Made by a program: the position numbers and the translations under genes. Below the pieces are notes generated by a model, which did no database searches, was not told the origin of the DNA, and was given only the letters and a program-made list of their open reading frames with translations. DNA of 64,000 bases, from positions 1,178,001 through 1,242,000 of the forward strand of contig OY782746.1 in assembly GCA_963678095.2 (NCBI GenBank), written 5' to 3'. Below, piece after piece: positions 53,606 through 61,888 of the stretch; positions within the stretch are counted from its first letter, which is position 1, and every line of letters starts with the position of its first letter. The DNA is from G963678095 sp963678095. Lineage in GTDB: Bacteria > Bacillota > Negativicutes > Selenomonadales > Selenomonadaceae.

Positions 53606-53684
53606 ATCCATCCTCCTATTTCTTGACTTTCCCTTCTTCCTGCTTCTTCAACCACCCCTTTTTCTCCCTACGTCCTTATTCTAT

Positions 53685-53701
53685 TGCAAATACCATGCCA
53701 A
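53685..53701 (-). promoter_or_regulatory. Sigma-54 promoter of the galactitol-type PTS operon
   Basis: The minus strand reads TTGGCATGGTATTTGCA, with GG and GC ten bases apart. It lies 80 bp before the gatA start and about 110 bp downstream of the CAAAATGTA word at 53816-53824. Confidence 0.85.
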
Positions 53702-53805
53702 CCTTTTCCTTCTATAGGCAGCCCCGCCATTCCCTGCTGTATAAGCCTTTAACCACAAGGCTGGAAACCCGTTTACAAAAAACGATTTCAAGCTTGGCTC
53801 CCGCC

Positions 53806-53826
53806 TTTTGTATCGCAAAATGTATA
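53806..53826. promoter_or_regulatory. Candidate activator site, gat operon
   Basis: TTTTG-TATCG-CAAAA inverted repeat joined to CAAAATGTATAC. The word CAAAATGTA recurs twice at 59051-59079. Probable enhancer of the activator encoded by 53868-56753. Confidence 0.5.
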
Positions 53827-53833
53827 CCGCCAG

Positions 53834-53860
53834 CAAAAAAGCAGCGGCAAAGCCGCTGCG
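53834..53860 (-). terminator. Terminator of the LevR-like activator gene
   Basis: CGCAGCGGC-TTT-GCCGCTGC on the minus strand, then six T. It lies 8 bp after the stop. Confidence 0.85.
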
Positions 53861-53867
53861 TCAAGGA

Positions 53868-56753
53868 TTATAAACGGTTTACCCGCTCGAAAATGATCTG
53901 CCGAAATCCAGCCGCACTGTCACAGAGTCGAATCGCTTTTATAAAGGCTTCATCCTGAACAATCGTCACCATCTTTTTCACAATTTCCTTATCGTCTGCC
54001 CGAAACACCGGCATCAATAAAAAATTCACATTGCCAACGCCCCAGTCAATCGGCTCCTTGAGCTTGGCAAAGACAAACTTCGTCTGTAAAACCTCGGTCG
54101 AGGTTCCGTGGGGCACAGCTGTGTTCCCCTTGCTGAAGGTCGGCAAAAGGTCCTCCCGATGCAAAACCGAGGCCAAATACCCCTTGTTTACATAACCTTT
54201 ATTGGTGAGTACGGTACAGATATATTCGAGTAAATCACGTTTTACATAAATTTCCGGTTCGTAAAGAATCAAGTCCTCTTCGATCAGCTGCTTTGTCTCG
54301 TCGCCGCCTGGCTGTGATAAATATAGTTCCAGATTGCGCAAAATCTCTTTATTATAAGGGATGAAATTCAACCCCGAAATCTTGGGATCGATGGTACCGA
54401 CGACCGCTAAAACATTTTTTTCCGCCTGAATTTCGCTAATTCTGGCGGAAATATTTTCATCAATCGCACTCATTTCATAGCAGGCTATCTGCGGGTATAC
54501 CGCTTGGATTTCACGACTGATATATTTTGCGTTGCCTTCCCCCGTCAGACAGATCGTTATAATTGCATTTTGTTTATCATTTTGTGTTTCCATCGCATAC
54601 TTGTATTTCATATTTTCCCGGCTGAGGGAAAAATAAATTTCATCGAGAGAAACATCCCCCACAAGGACCTTACGCGAAGCCTCCAGTGCCAGCAGCAAGT
54701 CCATACGGTCAAGCGTCCGCGTCTTTATCCCCGTCCGCTGCATCACAATTTCACCGATGTTGGCTAAGGATCCCATATCCACCAAAAACAAGATGCCCTG
54801 CTGCTGATCAATCGCCTTCGCCATCGCCACTGCTTTGTTGTAAATATTAATCGGCTTTTCATTCAACGGCATATCAAGCGCAACCGGCGCTTTTGTTCCC
54901 AGCAGTTCCTTGATCACCTTTACCGTAGCACTGGCTATACTGCCATGAGAAACAACGATAATTCCCACATGTTTCTTTTTTTCCTCCTGGCGGAGAGCCG
55001 CCTTCATATACAGGGCAATAAACGCAATTTCATCTTCCGTAATTTGAATATTTTCTGCCTGTTCTATTTTTTCTGCCAGCCGCTGCCCCAGCGCATATTC
55101 CACCGCGAATTCTTTTTTTATCTTGGAAAAATTGATATTCACAATGCGCTGGTTCAATTTTATTTTCCGTACCGCTTCCTCCAGATGGATTGCCAGATAT
55201 TTGAAAGCATTTTTATTGATCTTGGCAGTTTGACTCTCCCGGATGATCTCCTCCATAAAAGCCTCGACCAAAGTCAGAATGGTTGACCGCACAAACGTTT
55301 TGAGCTCCTTGAGCGAAAATATCTCCTTTTCATCCTCAACTGGCCCAATCACATCGCCAAACCGGTTCAAAATAAACGCCCACAGGATGTTTTCTATTTC
55401 ACCTTCCTGGAGATCGAGATTGCACAGCTCTTCATACTTGCCCTCAATGCTTCGATATATATCCTTATCCGCCTGATACACCGGATGCATAAAATCCCCT
55501 TCCGCCATAAAGGCCGGATCGGCAAACGGCAGCAAAATTAGATTTTTCAAGTATTTTCGGATCTCAGAATATTCATATTCAGCAAACGCGCCATCCTGGA
55601 AAGAATCCACCAAGTTTAATATGCCAGCGACTTCAACCGATACCATTCCATCCTTTTCCACCTGCTTGTTCTGCAGAAAATTCATAAACGAGTGGGCGCA
55701 TAATACCTGAATCATGCTCTTAAGCTGGCCAATGTTTCCCTTGAACTCTTTAAACGCCAAAATTTCGATGACATTTTTATCGATAAAAATCTTGGCATTG
55801 ATCCGGTTGCATTCCTGCTGAAAAATCGTATAAATCAACTCTACTCGTTCCTTTAAAAACCAGTCCTTCAGCGCCGGCAAATGCACAATCATCGGAATCC
55901 TGCGGCGGAAAGTCAGCAGCAACGTATCCTCGATGTTTTCCGTTGTCGCACCGACGAACATCAGCTTTACGGAGCGTTCCGGACCACTTTCTCCAAGGCG
56001 GCGAAAGCACCCCCGATCGAGGATCGAAAACAATATTTCCTGTCCCTTGGGGGGAAGCCGATGAATCTCATCGAGAAACAGCAGGCCACCATCTGCTTGT
56101 TCGACAAGCCCGGCGGTATCACTGACAGCTCCGGTAAAAGCCCCCTTGGTGTAGCCAAAGAGCAAGGACAACAGGAGTTGCGGATTGTCGCCATAATCTG
56201 CACAATTAAAGACAATAAACGCCCCACGCTCTCGTATAATTCCATTTTCCCGGGCAAATTCATACATCGTCTGAGAAAAGAGACTTTTGCCGACGCCGCT
56301 CTCACCGGCCAGCAGTGTTGGCAGACCTTTCGGTGGATAAAGGATCGCCGACTTAGCCTGCTCAATCAAATTTTTCAAACTGCCATCACTGCCGATCAGT
56401 TTTCGAAAAGGGTCCTTGCCGCCTGCAGTATCCTCCACTTTCGCCGCACTCTCGCGTTCAAGTAAAGGCAAAAACTCCTCAACTACTTTGCGGGAAATGG
56501 AAAAACCTTGTTCAATCAATCGCCGGGTAAGATCGGAAATATTGATCGCCGGCAAATCTTTGCGAACAGCCAGAATGGCTGCCTTTAAATATGGATAACG
56601 CCGCTGGCGCGAATTATTTATATTGAGATCCTTGCGCATGTTCGTCACATTTTCTCGCGTCGTATTCAAATATTTTGCAATCTGCAGGTCCGTCAACGGA
56701 TTTTTTTTATTTTCTGTATCAACGAGATTAATCAGTTTTGTCTTTAAATCCAT
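53868..56753 (-). CDS. LevR-like sigma-54 activator with EIIA, EIIB and EIIA-2 modules
   Basis: 961 residues from the ATG at 56753 (AAAGGGA upstream; the longer frame to 56798 has no site). Order: HTH (1-100), AAA+ (115-355) with Walker A GESGVGKS (150-157), intact GAFTGA (204-209), Walker B GGLLFLDE (222-229); PRD (about 505-590, His523); EIIA-Man (594-715, His603 in VSHGS); GatB-like EIIB (729-810, Cys735 in ITICLTGEG); EIIA-2 (822-960, His882 in AVPHG). It thus has four possible phosphorylation sites. It sits between the two operons it probably drives (gatABC-phosphatase and araM-araD type). Confidence 0.93.
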   Translation of the reverse strand: MDLKTKLINLVDTENKKNPLTDLQIAKYLNTTRENVTNMRKDLNINNSRQRRYPYLKAAILAVRKDLPAINISDLTRRLIEQGFSISRKVVEEFLPLLERESAAKVEDTAGGKDPFRKLIGSDGSLKNLIEQAKSAILYPPKGLPTLLAGESGVGKSLFSQTMYEFARENGIIRERGAFIVFNCADYGDNPQLLLSLLFGYTKGAFTGAVSDTAGLVEQADGGLLFLDEIHRLPPKGQEILFSILDRGCFRRLGESGPERSVKLMFVGATTENIEDTLLLTFRRRIPMIVHLPALKDWFLKERVELIYTIFQQECNRINAKIFIDKNVIEILAFKEFKGNIGQLKSMIQVLCAHSFMNFLQNKQVEKDGMVSVEVAGILNLVDSFQDGAFAEYEYSEIRKYLKNLILLPFADPAFMAEGDFMHPVYQADKDIYRSIEGKYEELCNLDLQEGEIENILWAFILNRFGDVIGPVEDEKEIFSLKELKTFVRSTILTLVEAFMEEIIRESQTAKINKNAFKYLAIHLEEAVRKIKLNQRIVNINFSKIKKEFAVEYALGQRLAEKIEQAENIQITEDEIAFIALYMKAALRQEEKKKHVGIIVVSHGSIASATVKVIKELLGTKAPVALDMPLNEKPINIYNKAVAMAKAIDQQQGILFLVDMGSLANIGEIVMQRTGIKTRTLDRMDLLLALEASRKVLVGDVSLDEIYFSLSRENMKYKYAMETQNDKQNAIITICLTGEGNAKYISREIQAVYPQIACYEMSAIDENISARISEIQAEKNVLAVVGTIDPKISGLNFIPYNKEILRNLELYLSQPGGDETKQLIEEDLILYEPEIYVKRDLLEYICTVLTNKGYVNKGYLASVLHREDLLPTFSKGNTAVPHGTSTEVLQTKFVFAKLKEPIDWGVGNVNFLLMPVFRADDKEIVKKMVTIVQDEAFIKAIRLCDSAAGFRQIIFERVNRL

Positions 56754-56827
56754 ATTGCAAATCCCTTTCGCGTTTGCTGCTGACAGATAAAGTGACAACC
56801 AGCAGCCCGTTCTTCTGTACAGGCCAT

Positions 56828-56871
56828 AAGCCGCCTGCCCTCCAGGAAAGCATCCACGGGGCAGGCGGCTT
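56828..56871 (-). terminator. Hairpin after the epimerase gene
   Basis: AAGCCGCCTGCCC pairs with GGGCAGGCGGCTT (13 bp). No clear T run on the minus strand; it may slow or end transcription between the AraD-like gene and the activator gene. Confidence 0.5.
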
Positions 56872-56941
56872 AATAGCGTTATCTGTGTTTAGCTAAATTC
56901 TCTTCTAATAATACTACGAAACAAAGCTTTTCTGCCAGTCC

Positions 56942-57628
56942 TTATCTTTGACCATAATAGGCATTTTTCCCATGTTTTCGCAAAAAATGTTTATTCATTA
57001 AAACTTGGTCCATGCTGTTTTTCTGCTGCATGAGTTCCGTGTAATAGGCCATCTTTGCCACTTCCTCGAGAACGACCGCATTGTGCACTGCCATTGCCGG
57101 TGTTTCGCCCCAGCTGAACGGTCCATGATCATTGACAAGGACTGCCGGGCAATGCTGCGGATTCCTACCAGTCATGGTTTCAGCAATAACCAATCCCGTC
57201 TCCTGTTCATAGTCACGATGAATTTCCTCGCCCGACATCTTGCGGGTGCAGGGAATATCGCCGTAGAAATAATCCGCATGCGTTGTTCCACAGGGAGGAA
57301 TCTTGCGGCCCAGCTGCGACCAGATCGTGGCCCAGGTCGAATGGGTATGGACGACACCGCCAATAGTTTCAAATTCCCGGTATAAAACGAGATGGGTTGC
57401 CGTATCCGAGGACGGCTTGAGCTTTCCTTCTTTGATATTGCCCGCAAGATCCACGACCACCAGATCCTCGGTCTGCAATTTTTCGTAAGAAACGCCGCTG
57501 GGTTTGATGACCACCAGCCCCTGCTCCCGATCAATCCCGCTGACATTGCCCCAGGTATAGGTAACAAGCCCTTGGGCTGGAAGTTCAAGATTGGCCGCCA
57601 ATACTTCCGCCTTTAATTTTTCTAACAT
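56942..57628 (-). CDS. araD: L-ribulose-5-phosphate 4-epimerase (AraD/UlaF/SgbE type)
   Basis: Class II aldolase-like zinc enzyme of 228 residues that interconverts L-ribulose 5-phosphate and D-xylulose 5-phosphate. Zinc ligands: the pair in VVHTHSTWA (H95/H97-like) and the His of VNDHGPFSWG (H171-like); the acid Asp is in SSDTATH. The phosphate-binding WGNVSG and KPSG loops match. It ends with the usual KHGKNAYYGQ. It follows the dehydrogenase gene by 15 bp and so shares its sigma-54 promoter. The name araD is by family; UlaF/SgbE cannot be excluded. Confidence 0.92.
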   Translation of the reverse strand: MLEKLKAEVLAANLELPAQGLVTYTWGNVSGIDREQGLVVIKPSGVSYEKLQTEDLVVVDLAGNIKEGKLKPSSDTATHLVLYREFETIGGVVHTHSTWATIWSQLGRKIPPCGTTHADYFYGDIPCTRKMSGEEIHRDYEQETGLVIAETMTGRNPQHCPAVLVNDHGPFSWGETPAMAVHNAVVLEEVAKMAYYTELMQQKNSMDQVLMNKHFLRKHGKNAYYGQR

Positions 57629-57643
57629 AATATCGACCCCTTC

Positions 57644-58906
57644 TCAAACAAACAGTTTACTCAGGCGCATAAAGGTCAGCCGGTTTCTTATATAGGGAGA
57701 TAACTGCAGTGTTTTTTTCAGCAGTTCTTCCCCGATGCCAATCTGCCGCAGCGTCATCACGCAGCTGCCAGCGCAGAGCAGCGCTTCAATCTCGCCCACA
57801 CTTGGCAAATCATCAAGCACCGCTAAAATTTCCGGCAACTTTGCTTGCAAAACCTTCAGATCAACGGCCGCCAAAGGATCCGGCGTGTTTTCCTTGAGAA
57901 TCGTTTCATACATTCCCTTCGCGCCAAAATACTTTTTCAAGGCCTCGGTCTCCATCCCCTGATAATGATCCACCACCTGCATTCTTCCCGCCCGGATTTC
58001 TTCTTTCATATGCTGATAGGTCGATACCGCCAGTCGCAACCCCACGGAAACTTTTTCACCATGATAGGCCTCAATCGTCGGATTGAGAATTTCCATTTCC
58101 CACAGATGCGACATATGGTGTTCGGCCCCTGATGCTGGCCGGGAATTGCCCATCATCTGCATGGCCAGGCCAGATAGAAGCAGTCCATACATCAATTTTT
58201 CATAGGCTTCCGCTTCCCCGCCGCGCAGAGCATCCAGCGAGGTGGCTACGATATCCACGGCATTTTTTGTCAGTGCAAAAATGCGTTCACAAAGATATTC
58301 CCCCGTCAAAATATGCGCAATGCGCCAGTCCGCAAGAGCGGTGTACTTGCCAAGCAGATCAGAAATCCCCGAGGCCGTCAGCCGATACGGTGCTTTTGAA
58401 AAAATACTGCTGTCAGCAATCACGCAGATGGGCGAACTCGAGGAAAAACTCTGTTTAAAGCCATACCAGGTCATCGCGGCTACGGTTGATACAAAACCAT
58501 CTACACTGGCGGCCGTAGGCACGGCAATAAACGGCAAATTTTTCTCATGGGCCACATACCGGGTAATATCATGAATAGTCCCCGAGCCAACTGCCAGCAG
58601 CAGATCTACATCCGCCGGCAACTGCAAACTGACTTTCTCCACGGCTTTTTCATTGGCATGCAAATTCTCGGCCGAAAGTTCTATGCAGCCGCAGCCAAGC
58701 ATTTCCACAACTCTGCTCCCGGCTGCCTTAAAGGTATTATTATCACAGATAACCAGCGGTTTTTTATAGTTAGCATATCCGGGTTGCTGCAAAAGTTCCG
58801 GCAGTTTTTCCAGAGCATTCCTTTCTATAAAGATGTCTTGCACCAAAATTGCATGTTGCTTTCCACAGCCGCAGGGCTGACTGAATTCATTGATGTCAAT
58901 TTTCAT
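57644..58906 (-). CDS. AraM/EgsA-type iron-containing polyol-phosphate dehydrogenase
   Basis: 420 residues, of the sn-glycerol-1-phosphate dehydrogenase/AraM branch of iron-containing alcohol dehydrogenases. N-terminal NAD-binding domain with VGSGTIHDITRYVA, then metal ligands: Asp in SGISDLLGKYTAL, His in GAEHHMSHLWEM and His in AYHGEKVSVG. The opening CGCGKQH is a family feature. The known AraM of Bacillus reduces dihydroxyacetone phosphate, but the neighbours here (pentitol-type PTS, AraD) favour oxidation of a pentitol phosphate to L-ribulose or D-xylulose 5-phosphate. That is inference. It has its own sigma-54 promoter. Confidence 0.9.
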   Translation of the reverse strand: MKIDINEFSQPCGCGKQHAILVQDIFIERNALEKLPELLQQPGYANYKKPLVICDNNTFKAAGSRVVEMLGCGCIELSAENLHANEKAVEKVSLQLPADVDLLLAVGSGTIHDITRYVAHEKNLPFIAVPTAASVDGFVSTVAAMTWYGFKQSFSSSSPICVIADSSIFSKAPYRLTASGISDLLGKYTALADWRIAHILTGEYLCERIFALTKNAVDIVATSLDALRGGEAEAYEKLMYGLLLSGLAMQMMGNSRPASGAEHHMSHLWEMEILNPTIEAYHGEKVSVGLRLAVSTYQHMKEEIRAGRMQVVDHYQGMETEALKKYFGAKGMYETILKENTPDPLAAVDLKVLQAKLPEILAVLDDLPSVGEIEALLCAGSCVMTLRQIGIGEELLKKTLQLSPYIRNRLTFMRLSKLFV

Positions 58907-58973
58907 ATTCCGATCTCCTCACCGTTCTATTTTATGATTTGCTAAAGTATATTGTCTCCGCTGATATACTTTA

Positions 58974-58989
58974 GCAATTTTCATGCCAA
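58974..58989 (-). promoter_or_regulatory. Sigma-54 promoter of the dehydrogenase-epimerase operon
   Basis: The minus strand reads TTGGCATGAAAATTGC, with GG and GC ten bases apart; this is the same -24 core as at 2163-2180 and 53685-53701. It lies 68 bp before the ATG. Confidence 0.85.
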
Positions 58990-59000
58990 CAAAATGCCAT

Positions 59001-59044
59001 AAAAAAATCGGTTCCGCAGCCTGCCAGGTGCGGACTGCGGAACC
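59001..59044 (-). terminator. Terminator-like hairpin upstream of the sigma-54 promoter
   Basis: GGTTCCGCAG (59010-59019) pairs with CTGCGGAACC (59035-59044), and on the minus strand seven T follow. No gene on that strand lies upstream, so it does not end a known transcript. It may shield the promoter from antisense transcription coming from the rpiR side. Confidence 0.6.
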
Positions 59045-59050
59045 AAAGCA

Positions 59051-59101
59051 TACATTTTGGTCAATTGCTTTACATTTTGCAAATCGCGTATACAAAATGT
59101 T
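59051..59101. promoter_or_regulatory. Candidate activator sites, dehydrogenase operon
   Basis: TACATTTTG at 59051-59059 and again at 59071-59079 (exactly 20 bp apart, two helical turns), and the opposite orientation ACAAAATGTT at 59092-59101. CAAAATGTA also occurs before gatA. They lie 64-114 bp upstream of the -24 element. Confidence 0.55.
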
Positions 59102-59206
59102 GCATCAGGGCCGGAAAATCTGTTTGACAAAAAGAACTTAAATTATTAAGCTAAAGCAAGAAGAACCAGACCTGGCTTGGCCAAGAATCCAGCAAGGAGA
59201 TTTTGT

Positions 59207-59959
59207 ATGATTATCGAAATAGACAGCCGCATTGCTGAAAACCTGTCGAAAACCGACCGCCAAATCGTAAAATTTATCAATGAGCATGAAAAAGAGCTCT
59301 CAAAAATGTCGATTGTCGATATTGCCTTTGAGACTTTCACCTCCCCCTCCACGGTTTCCCGGGCAATCCGCAAATGCGGAATCAACGGCTTCAATGAACT
59401 GCGCTATAAACTGATGCAGCCAAATGAAAACAAGGATCTCGTCAGCATCAATGAGATCATGAACAAATCGTTGATTGAAGCAACCAACGTTCTCGAGCGC
59501 ATATCGTTGGCCGATATCTTAAAAATTGTAGATGCAATCCGCGCCGCAAAAAACAGCAAAATCTATGTTTTCGCCCGCGGTCTGACAGAGCATGTAGCCC
59601 AGGAATTCAGCTTGAAGCTCGAACTACTCGACTACAATGTCACCCAGACCGGTGACCCCAATATCATGCGCAGTGTCAGCAAAAATCTGCGGCAGGAAAA
59701 TCTTATCCTCATCTTTTCCCTAAACGGACAGACGCACGAACTCATTGAATCTGCCCAAAATGCCAACCTCGTAAATGCCAAAGTCATCACCTGCTGCTGT
59801 TCGGATAAAAGCCCTTTACTGGAATATTCCACCCATTACCTGATTGGCTATAAACACAGCCATGTCTCTATTAAAGAATTTGAAGTCACTTCCCGCGTAC
59901 CACTTTATATCATTTCCCGCATCATCATCGATTATCTGGCCGAGCAGAGCAAACCCTGA
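59207..59959 (+). CDS. RpiR-family transcriptional regulator
   Basis: 250 residues. N-terminal HTH (about 1-75, with IVDIAFETFTSPSTVSRAIRK) and a SIS sugar-phosphate-binding domain (about 100-245, with KIYVFARGLTEHVAQEF and LIFSLNGQTHE). The ATG at 59207 has AAGGAG 7 nt upstream; the longer frame has no site. It is the first gene of the plus-strand fructose-type cluster and likely regulates it with a sugar-phosphate effector. A terminator (59986-60038) separates it from the aldolase. Confidence 0.92.
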   Translation: MIIEIDSRIAENLSKTDRQIVKFINEHEKELSKMSIVDIAFETFTSPSTVSRAIRKCGINGFNELRYKLMQPNENKDLVSINEIMNKSLIEATNVLERISLADILKIVDAIRAAKNSKIYVFARGLTEHVAQEFSLKLELLDYNVTQTGDPNIMRSVSKNLRQENLILIFSLNGQTHELIESAQNANLVNAKVITCCCSDKSPLLEYSTHYLIGYKHSHVSIKEFEVTSRVPLYIISRIIIDYLAEQSKP

Positions 59960-59985
59960 AAAATTGCCACCATACAGAACGTGAT

Positions 59986-60038
59986 AGATGAAAATCTTAT
60001 TTGCAAAATGCGAAAAGATTTTCATCTGTTTTTATTTT
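59986..60038 (+). terminator. Terminator after the rpiR-type gene
   Basis: AGATGAAAATCTT (59986-59998) pairs with AAGATTTTCATCT (60015-60027), then GTTTTTATTTT. Confidence 0.85.
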
Positions 60039-60095
60039 ATGATAAAGCCATAAAGGAAACCGATCCATCAGGATCATTATCCAGGAGGTTTTATT

Positions 60096-60953
60096 ATGAA
60101 TAAATTTTTATCAACCCGTCAGATGCTACTCAACGCACAGGCCGAGGCCTATGCCGTACCGGCCTTCAATATCCACAATCTGGAGACCTTTCAGGTTGTC
60201 GCCGATACTGCCAGCGAAATGCATTCTCCGGTCATCATTGCGGTAACCCCGTCGACAATTGAATACGCCCGCGATGAATACGTAGTTGCCATGGCCGAAG
60301 TTGCTGCCAAAGCCAGTTCGGCTCCGCTGGCAATTCACCTCGATCATTTCGAAAATATCGCCCAAATCAAAAAGGCCATTGACGCCGGTTTCCGCTCCTG
60401 CATGATCGATGCCTCAAAGCTGCCCTTTGCAGAAAACATCACGATCGTAAAAGAAGTTGTTGCCTATGCCCATCGCCGCGATGTTACAGTGGAAGCGGAA
60501 CTCGGACGCCTTGTCGGCGTCGAAGACGATCTCGTCGTCGACGAAAAAGACAGCATCTATACCAATCCAGCAGATGCAATCAAGTTTGTGACTGCTACCG
60601 GCATTGATTCCCTGGCGGTAGCCATCGGTACGGCTCATGGTTTGTACAAAGGTACGCCAAAACTGGATTTTGACCGGCTCACAGCGATACGCAAGGCCGT
60701 TTCCCTGCCGCTCGTGCTGCACGGAGCTTCCGACGTACCGGACGAACTGGTGCAAAAAGCAATTTCCCTGGGGATCTGCAAAGTAAACATTGCCACCGAT
60801 TTGAAAATTCCTTTTTCCAATGAAATCAAAACGTATTTTCACGAACACCCGGAAGCAAATGACCCGCGCAAATACCTCACCCCAGCCAAGAAAGCAATGA
60901 AAACTGTCGTCATGCATAAAATAAATGTCTGTGGCAGCGCCGGCCGCTATTGA
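60096..60953 (+). CDS. Class II aldolase, GatY/KbaY/FbaA type
   Basis: 285 residues, zinc-dependent. It cleaves a ketose 1,6-bisphosphate to dihydroxyacetone phosphate and glyceraldehyde 3-phosphate. Zinc ligands: His in IHLDHFENI, Glu in VEAELGRLVG, His in GTAHGLYKG and His in VLHGASDVP. The GLYKG...LHGASD spacing fits GatY-type enzymes of about 285 residues, but fructose- and tagatose-bisphosphate aldolases cannot be told apart by eye. AGGAGG is upstream. It is followed 13 bp later by the kinase. Confidence 0.93.
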   Translation: MNKFLSTRQMLLNAQAEAYAVPAFNIHNLETFQVVADTASEMHSPVIIAVTPSTIEYARDEYVVAMAEVAAKASSAPLAIHLDHFENIAQIKKAIDAGFRSCMIDASKLPFAENITIVKEVVAYAHRRDVTVEAELGRLVGVEDDLVVDEKDSIYTNPADAIKFVTATGIDSLAVAIGTAHGLYKGTPKLDFDRLTAIRKAVSLPLVLHGASDVPDELVQKAISLGICKVNIATDLKIPFSNEIKTYFHEHPEANDPRKYLTPAKKAMKTVVMHKINVCGSAGRY

Positions 60954-60966
60954 GGAGGCGAACAAA

Positions 60967-61887
60967 ATGATCTACACACTGACAACAAATCCGGCCATCG
61001 ATATGAATCTGACCGGCAGGGGCATTACGCCAAACTGCGTCAACCGCACCGGAAATGTTGTATATTCGCCTAACGGCAAGGGCGTCAATGTCTCGCTGGT
61101 GCTTGAACACTTCGGAATTGAATCAAAAGCGCTCGGTTTCTTTGGCGGCTTTACCGGCAAATACATCATCGAGGAGCTGCAGCAGCGCCATGTAGCCGCA
61201 TTTCCGATCTGGGTTGAGGATACAACCCGGGTCAACATCTTCATTAATGATGGCATCGATGAGTACAAATTTGTCAATCCTGGCTCCTTCGTTCCCCAAG
61301 AGAAACAGCAGGATTTCATCAATCTGCTCCGTGCCTTTACGGACTGCGAGCATCTTGTTATCAGTGGCAGCCTGCCACCGGGCATAGCTGCCGACTATTA
61401 TGATCAAATCCTGCACACCTGCGAGGAAAAAGGCACCCGCTGCATTCTCGACATCAGCTCACCGAAGCTCAAGGATTTACTGCGATATAAACCGCTGCTG
61501 ATCAAGCCCAACGACGATGAACTGGCCGCTGTATTCGGTTTAACGACAGAGACCGAAGCGGACATTCTGGTCGCACTCCGGCAACTGCACGAGCTAGGCG
61601 CCCAAAACATATTATTGACTCTGGGGGAACGAGGTTCTTATTTCAGCAATGGCAGCGAAGTTTATGCCTGCGGCATTCAGCCAGTGAAACTCGTAAGTTC
61701 CGCTTGTGCGGGCGATGCGGCTCTCGGTGCTTTCCTAAGCGCCTGGCTCCAGGGCGAAAAAATCGAAACCGCCCTGAAAAAATCCGCTGCTGCCGGGGCC
61801 AATGTTGCCGAAAGCGATGCCCTGGGAACCATGGACAAAGTCCCTATTTATATGAAAAATATACAAGTGAGAAAGGTGGATTTATAA
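60967..61887 (+). CDS. fruK: 1-phosphofructokinase-type sugar kinase (PfkB family)
   Basis: 306 residues from the ATG at 60967 (GAGGAGG 8 nt upstream; the earlier ATG at 60925 lies inside the aldolase gene). Phosphorylates fructose 1-phosphate to the 1,6-bisphosphate; tagatose 1-phosphate is an alternative. MIYTLTTNPAIDMNL, SPNGKGVNVSLVLEHFG and SGSLPPGI match FruK/LacC. The active-site region is SACAGDAALGAFLSAWL; the catalytic Asp is kept but the usual G-A-G-D-S reads C-A-G-D-A. It is followed by the IIBC gene after one base. Confidence 0.92.
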   Translation: MIYTLTTNPAIDMNLTGRGITPNCVNRTGNVVYSPNGKGVNVSLVLEHFGIESKALGFFGGFTGKYIIEELQQRHVAAFPIWVEDTTRVNIFINDGIDEYKFVNPGSFVPQEKQQDFINLLRAFTDCEHLVISGSLPPGIAADYYDQILHTCEEKGTRCILDISSPKLKDLLRYKPLLIKPNDDELAAVFGLTTETEADILVALRQLHELGAQNILLTLGERGSYFSNGSEVYACGIQPVKLVSSACAGDAALGAFLSAWLQGEKIETALKKSAAAGANVAESDALGTMDKVPIYMKNIQVRKVDL

Positions 61888-61888
61888 C

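Noticed and set aside
59170..59200. Sigma-54 promoter on the plus strand before the rpiR-type gene
   Set aside because: TTGGCCAAGAATCCAGCAAG has GG and GC eleven bases apart instead of ten, and lies too near the start codon.
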